Source of the DNA: JBOZRQ01 sp050789255
GTDB lineage: Bacteria > Bacillota > Sulfobacillia > Symbiobacteriales > Symbiobacteriaceae
NCBI GenBank assembly: GCA_050789255.1
Contig: JBOZRQ010000061.1
Coordinates: 1-64,000, forward strand
DNA length: 64,000 nucleotides
Reading direction: 5' to 3'
Part shown: positions 52,743-60,525 of the stretch, piece after piece
Position numbering within the stretch: position 1 is the first letter of the stretch
Layout: each line of letters begins with the position of its first letter
Translations under genes and position numbers: made by a program
The notes under the pieces: generated by a model
Seen by the model: the letters and a program-made list of their open reading frames with translations, nothing else
Databases searched by the model: none
Told to the model about the DNA's origin: nothing

Positions 52743-53402
52743 GTGTCCCAGTACCTACCGCCCATGGCGGGCGGACAGAACTCCGAGCTGGTTCCCGGGC
52801 CCTGGCGCCACGACTGGTGTCCGAAACCCACCGAGATTGTGGTGATCGAAGTCCGGAAGGTCTTTGACTTCTGCTTCCAGGAAGATGTGCTGGAGCGGTG
52901 CTTCTTTGAGCCCCGCCTCACCAACACGGGTACGATCACCGGCTGCGAGATCACCAACGTCACCTGTTCGGAGATCCTCGATCGCGAGCCCATCCCCGAT
53001 TCCGATGGCCTGGCGCTGGTCTCAATCCAGGTGAACCTGACCCTGAATATTACCGTGGTGCCGAGCCCAGGCGCCGAGCCTGTGGTCGTCACCCGGTCGA
53101 TCGCCTTCCCGAAGCGGGTCGTGCTCTGCGCCCCGATGGGCACGGATGTCGTCTGCGAGGTGCGCGGCACCTGCATCTGCACGCCGCAGCCGCCGCTGAT
53201 GAACGGCGGCACGACCACCGACCCGAACGTCTGCTGCACGATTCAGCTATGCATCGTGGTCAAGAGCGTGGCCGACATCAACGTGCTGGTTCCGACCTTC
53301 GGTATCGTCGTGCCGAAGGAGTGCCAGGTCGCTCAGGCCTTCGGTGGCTGCCCGCCCCTGCCTCCGCAACAGTGCAGGGAGTTCAGCGTACCCCGGCTCT
53401 AG
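52743..53402 (+). CDS. Cysteine-rich protein, possibly SPOCS (DUF3794)-related
   Basis: 219 residues with about 17 Cys, several paired closely (CICTPQ, CCTIQLC, CFQED..CF, GCEITNVTC). It starts without a signal peptide (MSQYLPPMAGGQNSEL). Strand-rich stretches such as IVVIEVRKVFDFCFQEDVLE and SIQVNLTLNITVVPSPG recall SPOCS-type domains of spore-coat-associated proteins, a weak resemblance. GTG start with AAAGGAGGG 7 bp upstream. A role in the spore or the envelope is inference. Confidence 0.72.
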   Translation: MSQYLPPMAGGQNSELVPGPWRHDWCPKPTEIVVIEVRKVFDFCFQEDVLERCFFEPRLTNTGTITGCEITNVTCSEILDREPIPDSDGLALVSIQVNLTLNITVVPSPGAEPVVVTRSIAFPKRVVLCAPMGTDVVCEVRGTCICTPQPPLMNGGTTTDPNVCCTIQLCIVVKSVADINVLVPTFGIVVPKECQVAQAFGGCPPLPPQQCREFSVPRL

Positions 53403-53416
53403 GTGACAAACAGCGA

Positions 53417-53458
53417 AGCCCCCGGTTGCCGTTCGGCGCCCGGGGGCTTTCCCTTTTC
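53417..53458 (+). terminator. Terminator of the Cys-rich gene
   Basis: AGCCCCCGG (53417-53425) pairs with CCGGGGGCT (53440-53448), followed by TTCCCTTTTC. Confidence 0.85.
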
Positions 53459-53504
53459 GTGCTCTGGCTACTGTGCAACATCCGGAATGCCAGCAGCCGC
53501 GGGC

Positions 53505-54447
53505 TCAGCGTGTCTCCCGGGCGTCGATAGGACGGAGATGGGACCGCCGGGTGCGAATGCAGAGGACCCCTGTCCCCAAGCTTGTAGACGGGGACTGTGG
53601 CCTAACACGAGTCCGCATGCCGGGCTCGGCGGGGTGGACATTGTCGGCGCCCACCGTGGCCACGCCGGCTGCCCGGGCCACCTCTGTCATGGCCGGGTCG
53701 TTGACCAGCACCGGATAGCCATAGGTGTAGTTGAAGGTGTAGGTGGCCCCGTAGGAGGAGCAGACCCCGGCGAACACCTGCTCCATCATCGAAGCGATGT
53801 TGTGATTGCTGCCCCCGGTGAAGTGGCCCACGGTGATCACCAGCCGCTCGAATGGGCTGATCTGGCGGCTGTGGATGTGCTGGAGGGCGTTGACCACCTG
53901 CGCCCCGACCACCACGGCGTCGATCGTTTGGTGGGGAGCAGCGCCGTGGCCGCCGCGGCCCTGAATCGTCAGGTCGAACTGGTCCGGCGCGACGTTGACC
54001 GGGCCGGCGGAAAAGGAGAGCTGGCCGGCCGGCAGGAACGGATCCACGTGCATGCCAAAGACGGCATCGACCCGGGGGTTCTCCAGCGCTCCGTCCTCGA
54101 TCATGGCCTTGGCACCGCCTGGCGGGGTCTCCTCCGCCGGCTGGAACAGGAAGACCACGTTGCCTGCGAGCTCATGGGCCACCGCCGTGAGCGCCTTTGC
54201 TACGGCGAGCAGGGTCGCAGTGTGCATATCGTGCCCGCAGGCGTGCATGACGCCGGGAACGGTGGAAGCGTACGGGAGCCCGGTCGCCTCGGTGATGGGA
54301 AGGGCGTCCATGTCGGCCCGCAGTGCAATTGTTTTGCCGGGCCGGCCACCCCGGAGCACAGCCTTGACCCCGTAACCGCCGCCGATGCCCACCTGAGGGG
54401 TGTATCCCATCTCGGTGAGCTTGGCGGCTACGTAGGCTGGAGCGTGT
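53505..54447 (-). pseudogene. Decayed M20-family amidohydrolase/peptidase gene
   Basis: The readable frame matches M20D amidohydrolases (HipO-like): TIALRADMDALPITEATGLPYAS, the metal motif MHACGHDMHTA, FQPAEETPPGGAKAMIEDG and GRGGHGAAPHQTIDAV. Three lesions are seen. The first ~50 residues are missing, because homology begins at AYVAAKLTEMGY inside the 3' end of the MBL gene. About 25 residues are missing between GGSNHNIA and SMMEQVF. Homology also stops at VHPAEPGM, where GGEDF and the last ~60 residues should follow; the frame then runs on into unrelated sequence. It is almost certainly inactive. Confidence 0.8.
53572..53595. other. Short hairpin at the broken end of the M20 pseudogene
   Basis: GTCCCC (53572-53577) pairs with GGGGAC (53590-53595), just beyond the point where M20 homology ends (about 53617). 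It could be a scar of a small mobile or REP-like element; no second copy was noticed in the window. Confidence 0.3.
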
Positions 54448-55144
54448 GCTCCGAGGCAGCAATCGCACGGGCCATATCAGGAAGCGGTTCTTTGAGCATA
54501 TCTCCGTGCCCTGTCCCCAGAAGTACAGGGCGTAATCCGCATAGTTTGCGGGCACTCTCCAGCGCCAGTTCGCTGTTCCATGTGCCCAAAGCGGGGAACG
54601 GAAAGGCAGGATTCAGCTGACCGGCTACTGCAATGCCGCCCGCAGTTTGAAAGGCGTCACCGGCGAGCAGGGCTTGGTTGCGGGTATCCAGAAACGCCAT
54701 CGACCCAGGGGTATGTCCCGGGGCGGCCACCGCCAGGAGCGACCCGATCCGATCTCCTTCTTGAAGCCAAACAAATGCCTGCGTATTCACGTTCCGTGGG
54801 AAGCTGCCGCGGATCGGGGTGCCGGGTTCTCCGGGGTCGAAAGTGCGATCGCCGGCGATCACCCGGGCTTCACGGCTGGAGATATAGACGGGTACACCAG
54901 GGACCGCTTGCATGATCGCACTCAGCCCGCCAGTATGATCGTGGTGTCCGTGAGTCAATACGATCCGGCCGATCGGTTTGCCGATACGGCTGATCACTTC
55001 AAGGATTCCCTCAGCGGCGAAAGGGACCGCGGTATCAACAAGGGTCAGGTGATCGTTCTCTGCCACGAGGTAACAGTTCACCGATAAGCCCTCAGGGTTG
55101 GAGAACGTTACTTGGTAGAGGTTGTCCTCACGAACGACTTTCAT
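54428..55144 (-). CDS. MBL-fold metallo-hydrolase
   Basis: A 238-residue metallo-beta-lactamase-fold hydrolase. Zinc ligands: LTHGHHDHTGG (HxHxDH), AAPGHTPGS (H), LLAGDAFQ (D) and GTGHGD (H). It appears complete, although its last ~20 bp lie next to the M20 remnant. It is divergent from a tetR gene across a shared spacer with a palindromic operator, so TetR likely controls it. The substrate is unknown. The start codon is ATG with GGGAGGTCC upstream. Confidence 0.9.
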   Translation of the reverse strand: MKVVREDNLYQVTFSNPEGLSVNCYLVAENDHLTLVDTAVPFAAEGILEVISRIGKPIGRIVLTHGHHDHTGGLSAIMQAVPGVPVYISSREARVIAGDRTFDPGEPGTPIRGSFPRNVNTQAFVWLQEGDRIGSLLAVAAPGHTPGSMAFLDTRNQALLAGDAFQTAGGIAVAGQLNPAFPFPALGTWNSELALESARKLCGLRPVLLGTGHGDMLKEPLPDMARAIAASEHTLQPT

Positions 55145-55168
55145 AGGACCTCCCGATATGTAACTTGT

Positions 55169-55207
55169 TGTTCGTTAATGAACAGGATGTTCGATTTCTG
55201 TTATAAT
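55169..55207 (+). promoter_or_regulatory. tetR promoter with overlapping palindromic operator
   Basis: TGAACA (55179-55184), 17-bp spacer, TATAAT (55202-55207). The near-palindrome TGTTCGTTAATGAACA (55169-55184; one mismatched pair) covers the -35 box. It lies in the spacer shared with the divergent MBL gene, as expected for a TetR repressor acting on both. Confidence 0.65.
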
Positions 55208-55300
55208 GGTTACGTTCGTGAGGGTCAACAACCAAAGAAGGCCCGATTGTCCGTTATGGGACAAGTGGGCACGCTTTGTTCGAAAACGGGAGGAGAGAAG

Positions 55301-55909
55301 ATGACGCCGAAGGCAGAAGACCGCCGGGTGCAGCGGACGCGCAAGCAACTGCAGGACGCACTCATGGACCTCATCCTGGAGAAGGGATACGAGGCGGTCA
55401 CGGTGCAGGATATTATCGATAAGGCTAACGTCGGCCGATCGACCTTTTATGCGCATTTCCTCGATAAGCAGCAGTTGCTGATGAGCGGGTTTGAACAACT
55501 TCACACAAGCTTGGCCCTGCAGCGCGCCGCGGTGACTCAGTCGGGCGAAGAGGGTCGGACGCTGGGTTTCAGTTTGGCCGTATTTGAACACGCCCAGTGC
55601 CACTACCGCATCTTCAAGGCGACGCTGGGCAAACAGAGCGGCGCCATTGTGCACGACCAAATGCGGCGAGTGCTTGCTGACTTCGTGCGCGATGAGTTGG
55701 CAGCCCTGGGCCCGCATGGCGCCTCCTCGCAAATTCCGCTGGATATCGTGGTGCAGTACACGGTTAGCTCGTTCATCGGGCTGCTGACCTGGTGGCTCGA
55801 CCGGCAGATGCCCTGCCCAGCCGAGGAGATGGACAGGACATTTCGCACGTTGACACTGCCCGGTATTGCCGCCGCGCTGAGACTGCCTGCGGCGATGACA
55901 AAAACGTAA
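55301..55909 (+). CDS. TetR family transcriptional regulator
   Basis: 202 residues. The N-terminal helix-turn-helix is ALMDLILEKGYEAVTVQDIIDKANVGRSTFYAHFLDKQQLL, a standard TetR opening. The C-terminal ligand domain resembles the TetR_C_33 type (LLTWWLDRQMPCPAEEMDRTFRTLTLPGI). The ATG at 55301 follows GGGAGGAGA; the longer open frame upstream would include the promoter. It probably represses itself and the divergent MBL gene. Inducer unknown. Confidence 0.92.
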   Translation: MTPKAEDRRVQRTRKQLQDALMDLILEKGYEAVTVQDIIDKANVGRSTFYAHFLDKQQLLMSGFEQLHTSLALQRAAVTQSGEEGRTLGFSLAVFEHAQCHYRIFKATLGKQSGAIVHDQMRRVLADFVRDELAALGPHGASSQIPLDIVVQYTVSSFIGLLTWWLDRQMPCPAEEMDRTFRTLTLPGIAAALRLPAAMTKT

Positions 55910-55939
55910 GGACCCCACATCCGTGCGGATGTGGGGTCC
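55910..55939. terminator. Bidirectional terminator
   Basis: GGACCCCACATCC (55910-55922) pairs with GGATGTGGGGTCC (55927-55939), loop GTGC. It separates tetR from the convergent NlpC/P60 gene. Confidence 0.85.
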
Positions 55940-55945
55940 TGCTTA

Positions 55946-56587
55946 CTAGAGGAGGCGCTTGGCGAACAGGTAGTGCTGGTACCAGTACTCGCCCTCCAGG
56001 GGATCGTTATGGAACGTGGAGATCGTCACACCGACACCTTCGATGTAGGTGTGCAGAATCTTGCCGTCGCCCATGTAGATGCCGACGTGGCGGGCCTTGT
56101 TCAGGCCGGTTTCATTCGGGAAGGCGGTGTCCTCAAAGAAGAGCACGTCGCCCTTGCGAATCTGGTCGAACGGGATCCACTGGCCCTGAACGGCCTGCTC
56201 ACGGGCGTTCCAGCCCAGCGAGATGCCGTGCTTCGAGAACAGCCACTGCACGAAGGAGGAGCAGTCGAACGACTTGTCCTGGAAGCGCTGGGCGCCGTAC
56301 ACGTACGGGGTGCCCCAGTAGGACTTACCGAGGTTGATAATCGAGTCAGCGGTCTTTTCCCAGTCCGCAGTGGGCAGGTTGAGGCGCTGACCGACCATGA
56401 TCATGTTGATATTCTTGACCTGCGGATTCGCCTCCGCAAGCCGGGTCATCGAAACGCTGTAGGTTCGAGCAATAGCGCCGAAGGTCTCGCCCGCCTTGAC
56501 GGTGTGAGTCTTGATCGTATCTGCACTGGCGACACCGCCAAAGGCGAACAGGCAGACGAGAGCCCCGGCAAGGGCCTTCTTAAACAC
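55946..56587 (-). CDS. Secreted LysM-NlpC/P60 peptidoglycan endopeptidase
   Basis: 213 residues. The signal peptide MFKKALAGALVCLFAFGGVASA is followed by one LysM domain (THTVKAGETFGAIARTYSVSMTRLAEANP) and an NlpC/P60 domain. Its catalytic Cys is in SFDCSSFVQWLF, the His in ARHVGIYMGDG and the third polar residue in KILHTYIEG. It would cut the peptide stem of peptidoglycan outside the cell. The GTG at 56587 is preferred because AGAGGTGG lies 6 bp upstream and the leader is then regular; a GTG at 56596 has no such site. Confidence 0.93.
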   Translation of the reverse strand: MFKKALAGALVCLFAFGGVASADTIKTHTVKAGETFGAIARTYSVSMTRLAEANPQVKNINMIMVGQRLNLPTADWEKTADSIINLGKSYWGTPYVYGAQRFQDKSFDCSSFVQWLFSKHGISLGWNAREQAVQGQWIPFDQIRKGDVLFFEDTAFPNETGLNKARHVGIYMGDGKILHTYIEGVGVTISTFHNDPLEGEYWYQHYLFAKRLL

Positions 56588-56690
56588 CTGTTCCACCTCT
56601 GTTCGTTTATTTTTACGTTAAAAACTACTAATGTATCGTAACATGGCCGTCGATCTGAATGGAACCCGCAAAGTCTGGCAGAAAAACAAC

Positions 56691-56716
56691 AAAGACGCCT
56701 CCCGCAAGGCGTCTTT
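56691..56716 (-). terminator. Leftward terminator in the NlpC/MFS spacer
   Basis: AAAGACGCCT (56691-56700) pairs with AGGCGTCTTT (56707-56716). On the minus strand it is followed by GTTGTTTTT, so it ends the leftward MFS operon. Otherwise the spacer 56588-56878 holds a weak GCCGTCTCC-type hairpin near 56835-56862 and an AT-rich stretch at 56605-56640 that may carry the NlpC promoter; no gene is seen. Confidence 0.75.
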
Positions 56717-56878
56717 GTGTCACATGGGGTACGAGGGGGTGCAAAACTGTTTACTACAGTTATTACTATACCCGGCCCCCGCCGTTGCCGCATCGTGCAG
56801 CCGATCGATAATTATGCCCTTCGAAAGTCGAAGGCCGCCTCATCCAAAAGGAGGAGACGGCTTGTTTATGGGTTGTTC

Positions 56879-58105
56879 CTACCCGGCCTTGCGCACCGGG
56901 GCGCCCGCCGACACGGCGGCACCTTGGGGCGCCCGAGTCAGGAAGGTGACGGCGGCGGCCACGACGATCAGACCGGCAGCGATCTGGAAGGCGAGGGTGT
57001 AAGAGCCGGTGACATCCTTCATGTAGCCGGCCAGCGGTGCCCCGAACACCCCACCAATGCCCCAGGCCGTGAATAGCAGGCCGTAGTTGACCCCGCCGTT
57101 CTTCGTGCCGAAGTATTCGTAGGTGGTCGACGGGAAGATCGACATGTAGGAGCCGTAGCACAGCCCCATCAGGGCGGTGCAGACCGACAGGAACAAGAGC
57201 CCACTCGCGTACGGGGTGGCGAGCAGTGTCGCAGCGTGCAGCACGAAAACGATCAGCATGGTGCGGATTCGCCCCAGCCTGTCGGAGACGATGCCGCCAC
57301 CAATACGCCCCGCCGCATTGAAGACCGCCAGCAGCGCAACCAGGAAGAATCCGCTCTCCAGTCCGATCGACTTGGCGTAGGAGGCCAGGTGTCCGGTCAC
57401 CATGAGACCGCCCATGGCGCCGGCGGCATACATGATCCACAGCAAGTAGAACTGCGGCGTGCGCACCATTTCGCTCCACTCGTAGTCCCGGCCCTTGGGC
57501 GCCGCCTTTACGGCAGCCACAGCGCCGGGTACGGCATAGCCGGCCTCAGGGTTGTTGACGAGACGGGCCAGGACCATGTTCACCACCAGGAAGGCGACAC
57601 CGAGGATCAGGAAAGAGGTTTGCACGCCGTAGGCGGCGAGCAGGGCCTTCACCGTCGGGGAAATGTAGACCGGCGCCAGTCCGAAACCGCTGACCACCAC
57701 ACCGATGATGATTCCCTTCATAGCCGGCGGGAACCACTTCACGGCGGCGGGGGTCGTGGCGGCGTACCCGAGGGCGAAGCCGGTGCCTGCCAGCAGGCCA
57801 AAGGTAACCACGAGGATCGTGATCGACGACGCAAAGTAGGAGAAGGCGAGGCCCAGGCTGGCAAGAATGCCGCCAATGGTCACGATGACCTTGGGGCCCA
57901 GGCGGTCCTGGAGACGGCCCGCCGGGACCATCATCAGCGCGAACACGCCAATGGCGACGGCGTAGGGAAGGCTGGCCTGGAACTCCGTAATGTGCAGGGC
58001 CTCTTTGACCGGCCCCTTAAAGACGCTCCAGGCGTACAGAATGCCAAGGGTGAGGTTGATTCCGGTGCCGGCCAAGGTGGTTATCCACCCGCGATTCCAC
58101 GTCAT
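56879..58105 (-). CDS. OFA-family (oxalate/formate antiporter type) MFS transporter
   Basis: 408 residues with twelve membrane helices. The opening WITTLAGTGINLTLGILYAWSVFKGP is typical of the OFA family, and RLQDRLGPKVIVTIGG is the MFS loop 2-3 motif. FPSTTYEYFGTKNGGVNYGLLFTAWG is the late OFA signature. The family moves small carboxylates such as oxalate, formate, lactate or pyruvate. As the last gene of an operon with a CoA-transferase and thiolase, it likely moves a short organic acid. AGGGGG precedes the ATG. Confidence 0.88.
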   Translation of the reverse strand: MTWNRGWITTLAGTGINLTLGILYAWSVFKGPVKEALHITEFQASLPYAVAIGVFALMMVPAGRLQDRLGPKVIVTIGGILASLGLAFSYFASSITILVVTFGLLAGTGFALGYAATTPAAVKWFPPAMKGIIIGVVVSGFGLAPVYISPTVKALLAAYGVQTSFLILGVAFLVVNMVLARLVNNPEAGYAVPGAVAAVKAAPKGRDYEWSEMVRTPQFYLLWIMYAAGAMGGLMVTGHLASYAKSIGLESGFFLVALLAVFNAAGRIGGGIVSDRLGRIRTMLIVFVLHAATLLATPYASGLLFLSVCTALMGLCYGSYMSIFPSTTYEYFGTKNGGVNYGLLFTAWGIGGVFGAPLAGYMKDVTGSYTLAFQIAAGLIVVAAAVTFLTRAPQGAAVSAGAPVRKAG

Positions 58106-58116
58106 CTGCGGACCCC

Positions 58117-59322
58117 CTACAAGGTTTGGTCAGGCGCCTTTGGAAAGGCCATGCGGAGCAGCAGGGGAGTGACCAAGGTCGTCACCAGCGTCATCACGAC
58201 CATGACAGAGAAGATCCCTGCACTGATGATTCCTGCGCTCATGCCAATGCCGGCCACAATCAGGGCGACCTCGCCGCGGGAGATCATGCCCAGGCCTACC
58301 CGGAGCGAGTCTGTGTTGCTGAACCCGACGAGTTTTACGCCAAGGCCGGCGCCCATGATTTTGGTCACGACCGAAGCGACGATAATCAGCCCCATGTAGG
58401 CCAGGCCGCCGGTCCTCATCGCAGCGATCAGATCTCCCTCCAGGCCGATGCTGATGAAGAACACCGGGACCAGGAAACCGTAGGCGAGCACCTTGAGACG
58501 CTCCTCGAGCAGGTGCTTCAGGTCCGACCGCTGGGCGATCATGACGCCCAGGGTATAGGAGCCGGTGATCGCTGCGACCTTGCCGAAGTACTCGGCGCCA
58601 ATCCCGAAGAGCAGGCAGAGCGCCAGGGTGATCGCGAAGGGCACCTCTTCGCCGGCCCAACCCTTCGTCGCCTCGATGATCCGCGGGACCACCCAACGCC
58701 CCAGGGCAATGGCGACCGCAAAGAAGGCGACCATTTTCACGACAACCAGCCAGACCGGGTCGGCCGCCCCGCCGCCCTGGGCGGTCTGGATCGCGATGAC
58801 CACCGAAAGGATGACGATGCCCATCACATCGTCGATGACGGCGGCGCCCAGGATCGTCAGCCCGGCCTTGGAGCGGAGCTGCCCCAGCTCCAGCAACGTC
58901 TGGGCGCTGATGCTGACCGAGGTCGCCGTCAACACCGTGCCAATGAAGAGGCTCTCGTAGAATCCGTAACCGAAGGCCATGGAAATGCCCAGGCCCGCCA
59001 CGAGCGGCAGCAGGACGCCGCCGCTGGCGCCGACAAAGGCGGCCACACCCACCTTGCGCATCTCCCGCAGGTCGGTCTCGAGGCCCGCCATAAACATGAG
59101 CACGACCACGCCGAGCTCGGCCAGGGTCTTGACCACCTCATGGACGTGATCGGCGGCGGGGAAGAGGTGTAGCATGTCGATCAGGGTGGGGCCCAGCAGC
59201 AGACCCGCCGTCAGTTCACCAAGGACCGCCGGCTGCCCGAGCTTTTTGCTCAGGGCGCCGGCCGCCTTGGACGCCACTAGCACGATGGCCAGGGCAAGTG
59301 CTGTTTGGAGAAAGGGTGACAT
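58117..59322 (-). CDS. CPA2-type cation/proton antiporter
   Basis: 401 residues with about twelve membrane helices, no C-terminal TrkA/RCK domain. The start is ALAIVLVASKAAGALSKKLGQPAVLGELTAGLLLGP and the ion-site helix is ILGAAVIDDVMGIVILSVV with two adjacent Asp residues (the DD typical of electrogenic Na+/H+ antiporters). MISRGEVALIVAGIG is the usual late motif. It starts 5 bp after the thiolase stop without its own strong ribosome binding site, so it is translationally coupled. It may move Na+ or K+ against protons during acid uptake or release. Confidence 0.92.
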   Translation of the reverse strand: MSPFLQTALALAIVLVASKAAGALSKKLGQPAVLGELTAGLLLGPTLIDMLHLFPAADHVHEVVKTLAELGVVVLMFMAGLETDLREMRKVGVAAFVGASGGVLLPLVAGLGISMAFGYGFYESLFIGTVLTATSVSISAQTLLELGQLRSKAGLTILGAAVIDDVMGIVILSVVIAIQTAQGGGAADPVWLVVVKMVAFFAVAIALGRWVVPRIIEATKGWAGEEVPFAITLALCLLFGIGAEYFGKVAAITGSYTLGVMIAQRSDLKHLLEERLKVLAYGFLVPVFFISIGLEGDLIAAMRTGGLAYMGLIIVASVVTKIMGAGLGVKLVGFSNTDSLRVGLGMISRGEVALIVAGIGMSAGIISAGIFSVMVVMTLVTTLVTPLLLRMAFPKAPDQTL

Positions 59323-59327
59323 CCGTA

Positions 59328-60506
59328 TTAGCGCTCGACGATCGCGGCAATGCCCATGCCGCCGCCGATGCAGAGGGTGGCCAGGCCCCGGCGCACATCC
59401 CGCCGCTGCATTTCATGCAGCAGGGTGACCAGGATGCGGGCGCCGCTGGCGCCCACCGGATGGCCCAGGGCGATCGCACCGCCGTTGACGTTGACCCGGG
59501 CAGGATCCCAGCCCAGCTCCTTACCCACCGCGAGCGACTGGGCGGCGAAGGCCTCGTTGGCCTCGATCAGGTCGATGTCAGCCAGGGTCAGGCCGGCCTT
59601 GCTTAGCGCCTTGCGCGTCGCAGGAGCGGGACCGATTCCCATGATCGCGGGGTCGACGCCGACCGAGGCGTAGGCGGTGAGCGTGGCCAGCGGCTTGATG
59701 CCCCGGGCCTGCGCGGCCTCCTCCGACATGAGCACCAGGGCGGCGGCGCCGTCGTTGATGCCGGAGGCGTTGCCGGCGGTAACCGTGCCATCCTTCTTGA
59801 AGGCGGGCTTCAGAAGAGCGAGCTTCTCCGCGGTGGTCCCCTGCCGGATATACTCATCGCGGTCAACGGCCAGCGGATCGCCCTTCTTCTGCGGAATCAT
59901 CACGGGGACGATCTCATCGACGAAACGGCCCTCGGCCTGGGCCCGGGCGGCCTTCTCCTGGCTGGCGGCGGCGAACTCGTCCTGCTCCTGCCGGGAGACC
60001 TGGTAGCGCTCGGCGAGGTTCTCGGCCGTAATGCCCATGTGGTAGTTGTTGAAGGCGTCGGTCAGGGCGTCGTGGACCATGCTGTCCACCATGGTGGCGT
60101 TGCCCATGCGGGCGCCGTTCCGGGCGGTAGGGACCAGGTAGGGCGCCGCGCTCATGTTCTCCATGCCGCCGGCCACCACCACCTCGGCGTCGCCGTTGGC
60201 AATCGCCTGGGCGGCCATGGTCACAGTCTTCAGGCCCGAGCCACACAGCTTGTTGACCGAGGTAGCGGGGACCTCGAAGGGAATGCCTGCCTTCACGGCC
60301 GCTTGCCGGGCCGGACCCTGGGCCAGGCCAGCCTGAAGGATGATGCCCATGAGCACCTCGTCGACCTCAGTCGGTGCGACGTTCGCCCGGCGGAGCGCTT
60401 CACGGATGGCGACGGCGCCGAGTTCGGGGGCGGGCACGGCGGCCAGCGCCCCGCCAAAGCTGCCAACGGCGGTTCGGGCGGCGGATGCGATAACGACACG
60501 CTTCAT
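59328..60506 (-). CDS. Acetyl-CoA acetyltransferase (thiolase)
   Basis: A 392-residue thiolase II that condenses two acetyl-CoA or cleaves acetoacetyl-CoA. The acyl-enzyme Cys is in TSVNKLCGSGLKT (about C89), the active His in GGAIALGHPVGASGARI, and the second Cys in CIGGGMGIAAI. The start MKRVVIASAARTAVGSFGGAL is standard. The ATG at 60506 is used; a longer frame would run into the CoA-transferase gene. It lies 19 bp after that gene, and the pair could turn short-chain acids into acetoacetyl-CoA or degrade them. Confidence 0.95.
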   Translation of the reverse strand: MKRVVIASAARTAVGSFGGALAAVPAPELGAVAIREALRRANVAPTEVDEVLMGIILQAGLAQGPARQAAVKAGIPFEVPATSVNKLCGSGLKTVTMAAQAIANGDAEVVVAGGMENMSAAPYLVPTARNGARMGNATMVDSMVHDALTDAFNNYHMGITAENLAERYQVSRQEQDEFAAASQEKAARAQAEGRFVDEIVPVMIPQKKGDPLAVDRDEYIRQGTTAEKLALLKPAFKKDGTVTAGNASGINDGAAALVLMSEEAAQARGIKPLATLTAYASVGVDPAIMGIGPAPATRKALSKAGLTLADIDLIEANEAFAAQSLAVGKELGWDPARVNVNGGAIALGHPVGASGARILVTLLHEMQRRDVRRGLATLCIGGGMGIAAIVER

Positions 60507-60525
60507 GGTGTGGTATTCCCCTTTC

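Noticed and set aside
53505..54410. Functional M20 amidohydrolase
   Set aside because: The N-terminus, an internal block and the C-terminal GGEDF region are missing, and the tail is unrelated sequence.
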